From Paenibacillus tyrphae (GTDB taxonomy: Bacteria > Bacillota > Bacilli > Paenibacillales > NBRC-103111), in contig NZ_JNVM01000026.1 of NCBI RefSeq assembly GCF_000722545.1, positions 1 to 64,000 on the forward strand: 64,000 nucleotides of DNA, read 5' to 3'. A program made the translations under genes and the position numbers. Shown one piece after another: positions 24,762-33,033 of this stretch. Below the pieces are notes generated by a model. It saw only the letters and a program-made list of their open reading frames with translations. It was not told the DNA's origin and searched no databases. Each line of letters begins with the position of its first letter. Within the stretch, counting starts at the first letter, position 1.

Positions 24762-25490
24762 TTAGTGATTCAACACCCGGCTAAGAAACGTGCGCGCCCG
24801 CTCCTCGCGCGGACTTTCGAAAAATTCGGCCGGAGGCGTCGTCTCGAGAATTTGCCCTTGATCCATAAAGACGATCCGGTCGGCCACTTCACGGGCAAAG
24901 CCCATCTCGTGGGTGACGACGACCATCGTCATGCCTTCTTGGGCCAAGTCGCGCATGACGTCGAGCACTTCTCCAATCATCTCCGGATCGAGCGCCGACG
25001 TAGGCTCGTCGAACAGCATGATCTTCGGCTTCATGGCGAGCCCGCGCGCTATCGCCACGCGCTGCTGCTGCCCGCCTGACAGCTGCGACGGATAGGATTT
25101 CGCCTTGTCGGGAATGCCGACTTTGTTCAAATAATTCATGGCCGTTTTCTCGGCCTCCCGACGCGAGAGACCGAGTACCTTCATCGGGGCCAGCGTGATG
25201 TTCTCCAGCACCGTGCGGTGCGGATATAGGTTAAAATGCTGGAAGACCATGCCGATGTTGCGCCGCAGACTGTTGATGTCGGTTTTCTTGTCGTGAACCT
25301 TGATATGGTTTACCGTCAGCTCCCCTCCGGATATCGTCTCCAGCCGGTTGATGCAGCGGAGCAGTGTGCTTTTTCCCGAACCGGACGGTCCGATCACGAC
25401 GACGACCTCGCCCGGTTCAATGGTCAAATTGATGTTTTTCAATACGTGAAAATGACCATAGTGCTTGTTCACATCCCGGAATTGAATCAA
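24762..25490 (-). CDS. Polar amino-acid ABC ATP-binding protein (GlnQ-like)
   Basis: This 242-residue ATPase has Walker A GPSGSGKST near residue 32, the Q-loop VFQHFNLYPH, signature LSGGQQQRVAIARGLA and Walker B IMLFDEPTSALDPE. It is the first gene of the operon. The likely start is the TTG at 25490, eight codons inside the longest frame, because AAAGGGGG lies seven bases upstream of it and would otherwise be inside the gene. Confidence 0.93.
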   Translation of the reverse strand: MIQFRDVNKHYGHFHVLKNINLTIEPGEVVVVIGPSGSGKSTLLRCINRLETISGGELTVNHIKVHDKKTDINSLRRNIGMVFQHFNLYPHRTVLENITLAPMKVLGLSRREAEKTAMNYLNKVGIPDKAKSYPSQLSGGQQQRVAIARGLAMKPKIMLFDEPTSALDPEMIGEVLDVMRDLAQEGMTMVVVTHEMGFAREVADRIVFMDQGQILETTPPAEFFESPREERARTFLSRVLNH

Positions 25491-25606
25491 GACGCAACCC
25501 CCTTTGTGCATATCGGCTTTGAAGGATGATGCTTTTTTTGTCCTACGGTCTCAGATTAAGTATGCGGGCTCGCCGCAAATTATGACTTGGCAATCGAAGT
25601 TTCTTT

Positions 25607-25624
25607 TGAAAGCAAGCGCTTTCA
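25607..25624. promoter_or_regulatory. Palindrome resembling a catabolite-responsive element
   Basis: TGAAAGCAAGCGCTTTCA is a 7-4-7 perfect inverted repeat. It matches the CcpA cre consensus TGWNANCGNTNWCA at 12 of 14 places in either orientation. It lies 117 bases before the amino-acid ABC operon and 130 before the SLH/CAP gene, so it could act on either. Confidence 0.45.
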
Positions 25625-25684
25625 GTCAACTTTTTATTGCGGCTGCCGCCCCCTTGTACCGCCCCTTGCTGGTTAAGATTAACA

Positions 25685-25713
25685 TAGACAAGGAAAGAAA
25701 CGGCTTATATAGT
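25685..25713 (+). promoter_or_regulatory. Promoter of the SLH/CAP gene
   Basis: TAGACA (25685-25690) and TATAGT (25708-25713) are exactly 17 bases apart, 40 bases before the start codon. Confidence 0.6.
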
Positions 25714-25753
25714 TAATGGAAACGATATCATCAGGCAAAAGGAGGAATGCGTT

Positions 25754-27226
25754 TTGAACAAACGTTGGTTAACCTATGCTCTGACCATGGCATTAAGCTT
25801 CGCTTCTGTCTTTTCCGCTTCCATCCCTTCGAATGCCGCCGACGCTTCGGCGTTTACCGATACAAGCCGTCACTGGGGCGCCGAAACGATCTCGTGGGCG
25901 GTGCAAAACGGCATCGTCAACGGTTACGAGGACGGTACGTTTCGTCCGAATGCCGTCGTTTCCGAGCCGGAATTTCTCGCGATGCTGCTGCGCGCCTATC
26001 CGGACAATGCCATGCCCGCGCCCGAATCCGGGGCCCCGTGGTACGAGCCTTATTATTCCTATGCCGCCACCCGCCATTGGCCGCTGCTCCAAAATACGGA
26101 CCGGAATTCCTACAACCGCGGCCATGTCGCCCGGCTGATCGCAGCAACGCAGCAGCAAGCGCTCAATTTGAACGATTCCATCCGCTACCTGCTCGATAAA
26201 GGGCTGTCCCGGGGGAAAACGGCTGCGACCGTCGAAGGCTACAAAGCGGCGGATCGCCTGTCGCGGGCGGAAGCGGTTCAATTCATCCGCAATCTGAAGC
26301 AAAACGTTTCCGCGCTCCGTCCCGCCCCCGATTCTTCCAAGGAAGCATCGGACGTACCATCGGCCTCCCAAGCTCAAGCCGTCGTCTCGGTCAAAGGCGT
26401 GGCCATCGGTGATTCCGCCGATGCGGTCGTGCAGAAGCTGGGGCAGCCGGCGCGGAAAGACGCAAGCGAATATAGCTTCCAATGGTATATTTACAACCAG
26501 GACTATAAAGATTATGCCCAAATCGGCGTAAGCGGCGGCAAAGTCGTTGCCTTGTATTCGCCGTCAGCCAACTGGCGCACGGACAGCGGGATCGCAGACG
26601 GCACGAGCAAAGCCCAAGTCGAGAAGCAGTACGGCCGTCCTGTCTCCTATATTATGAAGGGAAATACCCGCTTCATGATCAATTACGGTAAAGGCGAATA
26701 CGGCACGTACGAAATCGCCGGAGCTTACGTCACCTTTTTCTACGATATCCAACGCGGCAGCATGGTCACGGGCTTGCAGGTTATCGAAAAGCCGACGGAG
26801 CAGGCGTTTGCTTCCTTTTATCCGGAAGGCAGCGACAGGCTCGCACGCTCGTTCGAGCTTCAGAGCTTCGATCTCGCCAACGCCACCCGGGTGAAGTTCG
26901 GTTTGCAGCCGTTCGTCTGGGACGACAAAGCGGCGGAAACGGCCCGTAAGCACAGTCAGGATATGGGAGCCCAAGGCTACTTCGACCATAACGATCCGAG
27001 CGGACACAGCCCGTTCGACCGGATGAAGCAGGACGGCATTACGTACCGTGCTGCAGCCGAGAATATCGCCGCCGGACAAGCCAGCGCCATCTTCGCACAC
27101 CACGGCTGGATGAACTCGGAGGGCCACCGCAAAAACCTGCTGAGCGACATCAAGCGTCTTGGCGTAGGCGTCAGCTTCGGCGGCTCGATGCACATTTACT
27201 ACACACAAAACTTTTACACTCCGTAA
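25754..27226 (+). CDS. Secreted SLH protein with CAP (SCP/PR1) domain
   Basis: This 490-residue exported protein has a signal peptide (ALTMALSFASVFSASIPSNA), then SLH repeats in the first 180 residues (FTDTSRHWGAETISWAVQNG; NGYEDGTFRPN; RLSRAEAVQFIRNLK). A CAP-associated N-terminal domain follows (IGDSADAVVQKLGQPARKD, then TSKAQVEKQYGRPV), and the C-terminal 125 residues are a CAP domain with GYFDHNDPSGHSPFDRM, AAENIAAG and HHGWMNSEGHRKNLL carrying the cavity histidines and glutamate. This is the YkwD-type module in a wall-bound form. The TTG start has AAAGGAGG seven bases upstream; an overlapping ATG at 25747 is in another frame. Function of bacterial CAP proteins is unclear. Confidence 0.9.
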   Translation: MNKRWLTYALTMALSFASVFSASIPSNAADASAFTDTSRHWGAETISWAVQNGIVNGYEDGTFRPNAVVSEPEFLAMLLRAYPDNAMPAPESGAPWYEPYYSYAATRHWPLLQNTDRNSYNRGHVARLIAATQQQALNLNDSIRYLLDKGLSRGKTAATVEGYKAADRLSRAEAVQFIRNLKQNVSALRPAPDSSKEASDVPSASQAQAVVSVKGVAIGDSADAVVQKLGQPARKDASEYSFQWYIYNQDYKDYAQIGVSGGKVVALYSPSANWRTDSGIADGTSKAQVEKQYGRPVSYIMKGNTRFMINYGKGEYGTYEIAGAYVTFFYDIQRGSMVTGLQVIEKPTEQAFASFYPEGSDRLARSFELQSFDLANATRVKFGLQPFVWDDKAAETARKHSQDMGAQGYFDHNDPSGHSPFDRMKQDGITYRAAAENIAAGQASAIFAHHGWMNSEGHRKNLLSDIKRLGVGVSFGGSMHIYYTQNFYTP

Positions 27227-27242
27227 CCCCGTTTGGAACAGC

Positions 27243-27290
27243 AAACGCCCCGTTCCCGGCGATTCATCGCCGGACAGCGAGGCGTTTTTT
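27243..27290. terminator. Bidirectional terminator between convergent genes
   Basis: AAACGCC (27243-27249) and GGCGTTT (27281-27287) form the base; CCGGCGAT and ATCGCCGG pair inside. It adjoins the stop codon of the phosphodiesterase gene on the other strand. Confidence 0.75.
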
Positions 27291-28774
27291 CATTCGATAC
27301 ACTTTCCACTATCGTCAAACTCAGCAAGCTCGATAATAAATGATTTTAAATCAACCAGTCGCGTCGGTTCCTTCACAGGATTCTCCGTTCCGGCCACGAT
27401 CAGCGGGATCAGAGAATCATACTTATGCAACGACCCGTGGCTTCCCCCATTCAAATGTAGGGGATAGAGCCTGCTTTTAAATTGATATCTCGGCCGGGCG
27501 GTAATCGCAAACATGAAAATATCTTGCGAATACAGCGCACCGTACAACCTGGAGAGCGCATCGGGATAATCCCCGTAACTCATATTCCCCTGTTCGAAAT
27601 GCAAGTCCAACGTCGCCCACTCGCCGTCTATCGTCCACTTGGCACCATAAATGTCTTCTATATTTCCGCCCGATCTAAAATAAACTTCCCGGCCGGAGCC
27701 GCCCTCCCTCACAACCACGCCTTGATTCGCTTTCCAAGCGATCAGGTCAATTCGCGATTCCGATGAAAGCTGCTGCAAAATTTGCTGTTGTTTATCCGGC
27801 TTCAAAGGATAGACGTATGCCATCCGCTCATTATTGCAGACGATCAAGTCAGGATCTTTCACTTCTTCCCCTAATTGATGAACCCGAAAGGGAGCGAAAA
27901 GCTTGTCGAGGTCTATATTATAGCTTTGTTCCTTTCCGATTCTCGTTTGTCCGTGATCGCTCGTCACAATAAATACACATTGGTTGATGGCATCGTCCCA
28001 AGATCCGTATAAATTTAAAATCTCCTGGATGTGCCGATCCACGCGGATTAAAGCCTCCTCGGCGTGAGCAGGGTTTTTCTTATGGACTTCACGGTCGTTA
28101 TCCGGAAGATAAACCAGCATAAAATCCGGTTGACGATTGGATTGAACAAGCGTTTTCGTTACGTTTACCGCATAGGTGTCATTAATCCCGTACATATGTC
28201 TCGTGCTTTTCAGCTTACGGGGAATGGTCCGATCGAGATCGGTCTGAACCATCGCTCCCAATGTTAAAACTTCCGGTCCGTTAATATCTTCGACCATGCG
28301 AAACCCGGTTGCCAGATTCACCAAGAAGGGAAGTCGTATACGATGTTTTTTACTTCCACGGTGAATAACCGTATTAACGGAGGCGGATGTCTTTCCCCTC
28401 AACGTCAGCTCCTCGAACAAAGTGGTCACTTGCTTGCTCAAATGCTTCTCATTGAGGTTATATAGAACGTTTTTGACACAATTCGAAAATCCAAGTTTTC
28501 GAACACACTTCCATCCGTTTAAGTAATTGATAATCGCTTTCTGTTGAGGATCATACCAAATGAGCCCGGGAATCCGGTGTACATCGGGAAAAACCCCGGT
28601 CAGCAAAGAACTGTCCACGGAAGCGGTCATCGTAGGAAAAACCGTTACACAATCCGGCCAATACCTTCCGCGATCCTTCAAAAATTGAAGAGCCGGTACG
28701 GTTTTGTTTCGCATACACTCTTCCAGTACGCTCGGGATTAACGAATCCACCAGAAGAAGGATTACTTTTTTCAT
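27290..28774 (-). CDS. Type I phosphodiesterase / nucleotide pyrophosphatase-like enzyme
   Basis: This 494-residue protein of the alkaline-phosphatase superfamily has a metal-ligand Asp in ILLLVDSLIP at the N-terminus, the threonine nucleophile in VFPTMTASVDSSLLTG near residue 48, a second ligand set in VYLPDNDREVHK and the third in VTSDHGQTRIG. These are the landmarks of NPP-type phosphodiesterases. No signal peptide is seen, so it should be cytoplasmic. The sequence is visibly less GC-rich than its neighbours. The ATG at 28774 follows GAAGGGAAG by nine bases. Its 3' neighbour on the same strand is another phosphoesterase, suggesting joint action on a phosphodiester. Confidence 0.85.
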   Translation of the reverse strand: MKKVILLLVDSLIPSVLEECMRNKTVPALQFLKDRGRYWPDCVTVFPTMTASVDSSLLTGVFPDVHRIPGLIWYDPQQKAIINYLNGWKCVRKLGFSNCVKNVLYNLNEKHLSKQVTTLFEELTLRGKTSASVNTVIHRGSKKHRIRLPFLVNLATGFRMVEDINGPEVLTLGAMVQTDLDRTIPRKLKSTRHMYGINDTYAVNVTKTLVQSNRQPDFMLVYLPDNDREVHKKNPAHAEEALIRVDRHIQEILNLYGSWDDAINQCVFIVTSDHGQTRIGKEQSYNIDLDKLFAPFRVHQLGEEVKDPDLIVCNNERMAYVYPLKPDKQQQILQQLSSESRIDLIAWKANQGVVVREGGSGREVYFRSGGNIEDIYGAKWTIDGEWATLDLHFEQGNMSYGDYPDALSRLYGALYSQDIFMFAITARPRYQFKSRLYPLHLNGGSHGSLHKYDSLIPLIVAGTENPVKEPTRLVDLKSFIIELAEFDDSGKCIE

Positions 28775-28921
28775 CACCACCGGCTTCCCTTCTTAATGCA
28801 CTGTCATATCAGCTCCAGAGCAGCTTTCGCTCCGGCAAGAGGATTTATGTATAACCTTTCCTTTGTACCAATGATTTCTCTGGTATTTTTGCATGATTAA
28901 CCGAACTTTATGCAGAGGCCC

Positions 28922-29701
28922 TCAATTCAGGATTAACGTCGCAATTAACGGTAAATGGTCAGAGGCTGCCGGTATCTTTTTAATCACCTCTACGGAAACA
29001 ACATCGATATCCCGACTGGTGAAAATGTAATCAATCTGCAGAACGGGACGTAACGACGGAAACGTGTTGCAAGAGGTCTGTGTCGCCAAATAACAGTCCT
29101 GAAAAATTCCCGCTATTTTTCTCCATGCTTTACCGCCGCGCTTCATATTCCAATTTCCTGCGATGATAACAGGCGGACGGTCCTTCGTAATTTTGCCCGC
29201 GATAAAATCGATTTGTTTATGGCGTATGCCCGGATTCAAACTGAGGTGGGTAACATACATTTTGAGCGGTCTATCGATCATGAGCATGTCGGCCTCCAAT
29301 AAAGATCGGCCTTCCATCATACCGAAGTCCATAAGATGGTTCATACTCGAAACGATAGGATGACGGGACAAGAGGGCGTTTCCATACTGTCTGATCACAG
29401 AGCTGTCTTGTTGCTTCAATGTAATGGCCGCTCCGAAGGCCGATTGCATCTTTAACCGTTCCGCTAACCAAGAGACTTGATCCATGTAGCCGCTTCTTTT
29501 GGAAAAGTATCGATCGACTTCATTTAGAGCGATGAAGTCCGCTTCGCTTTCTTCTACAGCTTCGGCGATTCGGTTCAAGTTCAGTTTTCCGTCTATTCCT
29601 CTTCCATGGTGCATATTGAACGTAATAACCTTGATCTGCAACTCTATCCCCGGCTTTCCGATTTGATCTAGGAGACGCTCCCAAAAATCAGCATTAACCA
29701 T
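28922..29701 (-). CDS. Endonuclease/exonuclease/phosphatase-family protein
   Basis: This roughly 259-residue protein of the EEP (DNase I-like) superfamily has FNMHHGRG near the start, the catalytic Glu in ALNEVDRYFSK, the His in VTHLSLNPGIRHKQ and the final SDHLPL motif. The usual GD-x-N motif, however, reads AGNWN: the catalytic Asp is Asn (codon AAT), so activity may be reduced or altered. The start is unclear: ATG at 29701 lacks a ribosome site, and a TTG about 35 codons in, just before QIKVITFNMHHG, has GGGGA six bases upstream and would give a domain-only protein. It lies upstream of the phosphodiesterase on the same strand and shares its low GC. Confidence 0.78.
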   Translation of the reverse strand: MVNADFWERLLDQIGKPGIELQIKVITFNMHHGRGIDGKLNLNRIAEAVEESEADFIALNEVDRYFSKRSGYMDQVSWLAERLKMQSAFGAAITLKQQDSSVIRQYGNALLSRHPIVSSMNHLMDFGMMEGRSLLEADMLMIDRPLKMYVTHLSLNPGIRHKQIDFIAGKITKDRPPVIIAGNWNMKRGGKAWRKIAGIFQDCYLATQTSCNTFPSLRPVLQIDYIFTSRDIDVVSVEVIKKIPAASDHLPLIATLILN

Positions 29702-29763
29702 ATTGATGAGTATCAATCAGTAGAAAAAATATTTTTGGGATGGTATATATACCCTGAAAATGA

Positions 29764-29795
29764 ATAAAGCCCTCGGTCTTTTAGACCGAAGGCTT
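29764..29795 (-). terminator. Terminator of the MFS transporter gene
   Basis: AGCCCTCGGTCT (29768-29779) and AGACCGAAGGCT (29783-29794) form a twelve-pair stem with one mismatch; on the minus strand a T-rich stretch follows. Confidence 0.75.
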
Positions 29796-29847
29796 AGCGT
29801 GTACTTATTATATGCAGGCTCGACTTTACTTTGCGATTGCTGTCCGT

Positions 29848-31095
29848 TTAGTGACTGCCCGCTTCCCCTTCGGGCACTCCGGCTTTTGCCGGCATACGCA
29901 TGACCGGAAGCATGACGAGCACGCCCAGTGCAAACAGAACGGCCGACGCTTCATACATCCCCACGATCGAAAACAGCTCCTTCAGCTTGCCGGCCAAGCT
30001 CATCGTCACGACCATCGAGCCCATAAAAATCGGACTCAAAATGCCGTTCACCCGTCCGACAAACGCCGCGTCCGTATTTTGCAAAATAAGCGTATTAATG
30101 CCGATCTGAATACATGGCAGCACCAAGCCTGCGAGAAACTGGGCGAACAGCGTAAACCACAGCACCGTCGAAAAGCCCGTAAGAGCCGTACTTACGGCGC
30201 TGACCGTCAAGCCGATCATGAGCAGCACTTGGGGTGCGAACTTCTTCGACAGCCCCATGGCAAGTCCGCCGCCCACAATCATCGCTATGCCGCTCGCGGT
30301 CATCAGCCATTGCAAATTCTCCTTATGCAGCCCAAGTCTTTCCGTGACCAAAAAGACGCCGAGCGGCTGAATAAAGCCGATCGCGAAACCGGCGATCATA
30401 AAGCAAAGACCGAGCGTAGTCAGCAGCTTGCGGGACAGCACATAGCGGAAGCCGGCGGCCATTTCCTCGCGAATCGAAGTGCGCTCCTTGGCAGTCTCCA
30501 CTTCGGCATCCGGCGGCAGCAGAACAAGTACCAAGGCGGACAGCAGAAAAGCGACGCCCATGATGGCGATGGCTACCACAATGCCGTAACGCTGATAGAC
30601 GAAAGTACCGAGAATCGGCCCCAGCACCATGAACAGCGCGAACATCGTCTGATAAATCGACATGCCCGCTTGAAGGAGCGCCTCGGGCACGTGCAGCTTG
30701 AACAGGCGCATCCCCGAAGGCTGCGAGAACTGGGAGAGGATGGCCGAGACCAGTGTGGCGAAAAATACGGCCTTCCAGGTGCCGTATACCAGAGTGAGCA
30801 GCACGGCAAAAACGGATGCCGCACTGAGAATATCGCACCAGACCATCGTCCGCTTCGGCCTCCAGCGGTCCGCAAACGTACCTCCGATAAACGAGAAAAT
30901 AAAGATCGGCACAAATTCAGCCACCGAGATCATCGAAACGGCGAACGCATCTCCGTTCGTCTTATCTACGACAAACAGCAAAATGGAAAAGTTGCGCACC
31001 CAAATGCCGATTTGCAGCAGCAAGCCCGACAGCAGGATGACTTGTACAAACCGGTTGCGAAATAAATTGCCCATTCCCGGCGCAGAGGTGGTCAT
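29848..31095 (-). CDS. MFS transporter (macrolide-efflux MefA-like group)
   Basis: This 415-residue transporter has about twelve helices. GTFADRWRPKRTMVWCDIL near residue 72 is the loop 2-3 signature of the major facilitator superfamily, in the form seen in the MefA/DHA3 drug-efflux group (Pfam MFS_3). An AAAGGA site about ten bases before the ATG sets the start. Export of a hydrophobic compound is likely; the substrate is not readable and no regulator or resistance gene adjoins it. Confidence 0.88.
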   Translation of the reverse strand: MTTSAPGMGNLFRNRFVQVILLSGLLLQIGIWVRNFSILLFVVDKTNGDAFAVSMISVAEFVPIFIFSFIGGTFADRWRPKRTMVWCDILSAASVFAVLLTLVYGTWKAVFFATLVSAILSQFSQPSGMRLFKLHVPEALLQAGMSIYQTMFALFMVLGPILGTFVYQRYGIVVAIAIMGVAFLLSALVLVLLPPDAEVETAKERTSIREEMAAGFRYVLSRKLLTTLGLCFMIAGFAIGFIQPLGVFLVTERLGLHKENLQWLMTASGIAMIVGGGLAMGLSKKFAPQVLLMIGLTVSAVSTALTGFSTVLWFTLFAQFLAGLVLPCIQIGINTLILQNTDAAFVGRVNGILSPIFMGSMVVTMSLAGKLKELFSIVGMYEASAVLFALGVLVMLPVMRMPAKAGVPEGEAGSH

Positions 31096-31219
31096 AGGTT
31101 CTCAATCCTTTCTCTTGATGAAGCTGTTTTTACAGAATTTGAAAAGCAATCCACAGGAAACCATAATTAATACGCAGCCAATCCAAAAAAGGTTGCTTTT
31201 CCATCCAACAGCGGACAAA

Positions 31220-31256
31220 AATAAGGGCCGGACAGCTAAAGCCGTACGGCCATCTT
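31220..31256 (-). terminator. Terminator downstream of the AIM24 gene
   Basis: GGCCGGACAGC (31226-31236) and GCCGTACGGCC (31241-31251) pair with two mismatches. On the minus strand the stem runs into CTTATTTTTG. Confidence 0.65.
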
Positions 31257-31346
31257 ATCTTGGGTGCAGCGGACTTGGATCGTAAACACGAAGACAGCTC
31301 CGTTTCCCGGAGAAGATTCCGCCCGTATGCTGCCGCCCACTAAATT
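31236..31346 (-). pseudogene. Relic of a histidine-kinase ATPase tail
   Basis: Directly after the AIM24 stop codon, the same frame continues for 36 codons to a TAG. It encodes NLVGGSIRAESSPGNGAV followed by FVFTIQV, which is the typical C-terminal end (G2 box and last strand) of a histidine-kinase HATPase_c domain. No kinase start, H box or N box is present, so this is a fragment of a deleted gene. The last dozen codons after FTIQV do not look like a kinase and run into the terminator. Confidence 0.6.
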
Positions 31347-32048
31347 TTACTTTATAATGACTCCGCCGAACGGAAGCGCTTCTCTCAAAATCCGTTTGAA
31401 CAAGGAGTCGCCCTGCAAAGGGTCGGCCAGCCCGAATCGCGGTCTGGAAGGCTGCAAAAGCACCTTGCCCGAGCCGGTAATTTCCCAATGGTAGTTCATG
31501 CGCTGGCTTGCAAGCGGGTTGCCGTACACGCACAGCTGCAGCTTGGCTTCCTCCGGATAAGCGACGAGACAGCCGATATCGACATAGACCGGTTCCGACG
31601 GATCGATCGTTAGCTCACATAAAGGACCGCAGCTAAGCAGACCGAGCGTGCCGCCACCGGAAAATTTCATCCGTATCCAATCCTGCGTTACAACGGCTTG
31701 CTTGATTTTTTGGAACCGGCTCTGCAGCTTCATCCCCTCGCTATACAGCAGCACATACCGGATGTCGAACAGCAGGCTGCTATCCTCCGGCAGCTCCATC
31801 GCCCGGAAGCTGTAGCCTGCCGGAACGCCCAGCACAAAGCGCGCAGGGCCGGTCAAACGCGACTCGATCCAACGCTTCTTCCGATAAATTCCGGCCACAT
31901 TCAGCAGACGGTCCTCCCGGCTCCCGGAACGGCCCTGAAAGGCGATGATCTGCTTCGGATGCAGCACCAAGGCGGCTTCGCCGACGGCAAGCTCTACGGC
32001 TGCCGCTTGTCCTTCGCTTCCGGCTCCTTCTTCCACATGAATCTTCAT
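31347..32048 (-). CDS. AIM24-family protein
   Basis: This 233-residue soluble protein is of the AIM24/TIGR00266-type beta-sandwich family: LHPKQIIAFQGRSGSREDR, the glycine-rich FSGGGTLGLLSCGP and the acidic strand VYVDIGCLVAYPEEAKLQL are typical blocks. The yeast homologue acts at the mitochondrial inner membrane; bacterial roles are not defined. The start at 32048 overlaps the upstream stop by four bases (ATGA) and has GGGAGGG six bases before it. The partner is a coiled-coil membrane protein, so the two are probably made together and work at the membrane. Confidence 0.83.
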   Translation of the reverse strand: MKIHVEEGAGSEGQAAAVELAVGEAALVLHPKQIIAFQGRSGSREDRLLNVAGIYRKKRWIESRLTGPARFVLGVPAGYSFRAMELPEDSSLLFDIRYVLLYSEGMKLQSRFQKIKQAVVTQDWIRMKFSGGGTLGLLSCGPLCELTIDPSEPVYVDIGCLVAYPEEAKLQLCVYGNPLASQRMNYHWEITGSGKVLLQPSRPRFGLADPLQGDSLFKRILREALPFGGVIIK

Positions 32049-32554
32049 CCGTTCCCTCCCCGGTGGCTTGCGCTGCGGTTCCGACGCCATACGGCCAGCC
32101 GGATCACGCGCATCAGAACAAAATAGAGCACCACAAGCAGTACTCCCGTCAGCGCCGTTCGAACGATTTGTCTCGTGCGCTGCGCACTCGCCTGCTCCGC
32201 CTCTTCCAAACGCCGGATCAGCTGCTCCAACTGCTCGTTTCGGCTTCGAAGCTCGCGATTTTCTTCCATCAGCCGCTGCTCCGTCGCTTTGTATTGCTCC
32301 GCGGCTTCCTCTGAGCGCTTGAGCGTCGTCTCAAGCCGTTCCCGGTTTCGCTCCAGCTCCTGCTTCGTCTCATTATATTGATTCTGAAGTTGTCCGATCT
32401 GCTCCGGCATGTCGTAAATGTCTTTCACCCGGTCCATAAAACCTGCTTGCGCGATAGGCCAGGGAAGCGTCAGCAGCAGAAAAAGACAAGCCGTCCCCGC
32501 TTTGGCCTTGATTCCCCATTCCGGTTTTTTGGACGGGCCCGGCATCATTTTCAT
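32045..32554 (-). CDS. Coiled-coil membrane protein upstream of AIM24
   Basis: This 169-residue protein has an N-terminal hydrophobic segment (ACLFLLLTLPWPIAQA, signal peptide or helix), a heptad-rich coiled coil from about residue 48 to 125 (NQYNETKQELERNRERLE, ENRELRSRNEQLEQLI), then a second helix (IVRTALTGVLLVVLYFVLM) and a basic tail. I do not recognise a named family. The layout suits an extracytoplasmic coiled coil anchored at one or both ends. Translation is coupled to the AIM24 gene. Confidence 0.75.
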   Translation of the reverse strand: MKMMPGPSKKPEWGIKAKAGTACLFLLLTLPWPIAQAGFMDRVKDIYDMPEQIGQLQNQYNETKQELERNRERLETTLKRSEEAAEQYKATEQRLMEENRELRSRNEQLEQLIRRLEEAEQASAQRTRQIVRTALTGVLLVVLYFVLMRVIRLAVWRRNRSASHRGGNG

Positions 32555-32651
32555 ACGTGCTCTCTCCCCTTCCTATCGTACGAATAACAGGCGTATTTCC
32601 TTTATTTTACCTGTTTTTTCGACAAAAAGGAACATACCCCCAATGCCAGAG

Positions 32652-32707
32652 GATAAAGAAAAGACCGCGTTCTTCCGGAAGCTTTCGCCTGCGGAAAGTG
32701 CGGTCTT
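32652..32707 (-). terminator. Terminator of the small membrane-protein gene
   Basis: AAGACCGC (32661-32668) and GCGGTCTT (32700-32707) pair, with TTCCG/CGGAA inside. On the minus strand the stem runs into TTTTCTTTATCC. Confidence 0.7.
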
Positions 32708-32783
32708 ATGACGATAGACAAACGGAGGAGCAAGACGTCCGGGACGAGTCCCCAGGCCATCTTCGCAGCACTCTGCCCAATCA

Positions 32784-32915
32784 TTAGATGATATGATAAC
32801 GAAATAAATATTCTACAGCGGAACCTGCAAGCCTCATCCACCCGATAGCGGATACCCACAGCGGTATACTGAGCATCGTTCCTATAACAAGTCCGACGGA
32901 AAATCTTCCCTCCAT
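32784..32915 (-). CDS. Very small membrane protein (43 residues)
   Basis: A 43-residue open frame beginning MEGRFSVGLVIGTMLSIP and ending FRYHII. Residues 6-25 form one membrane helix; the tail is amphipathic with aromatic and charged residues. AAAGGAGG lies ten bases before the ATG, a consensus promoter (TTCAAA-17-TATAAT, 32962-32990) lies just upstream, and a terminator follows, so the full transcription unit is present. I do not know the family; size and form suit a membrane-acting regulatory or toxin-like peptide. Confidence 0.68.
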   Translation of the reverse strand: MEGRFSVGLVIGTMLSIPLWVSAIGWMRLAGSAVEYLFRYHII

Positions 32916-32961
32916 GGCGCTAAGCCTCCTTTTACAGCGATGCCGCTGACAGGTTAATTCC

Positions 32962-32990
32962 ATTATATGATGAAAGCGCTCTATTTTGAA
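32962..32990 (-). promoter_or_regulatory. Promoter of the 43-residue protein
   Basis: On the minus strand TTCAAA (32985-32990) and a perfect TATAAT (32962-32967) are 17 bases apart, 47 bases before the start codon. Confidence 0.65.
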
Positions 32991-33033
32991 TTATTTTTCA
33001 GAATTTTATTGAAATTTACCAATGTCGAATGAT

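Noticed and set aside
32602..32859. An 85-codon minus-strand frame below the 43-residue gene
   Set aside because: It overlaps the 43-residue gene in another frame and reads through the terminator hairpin; no ribosome site.
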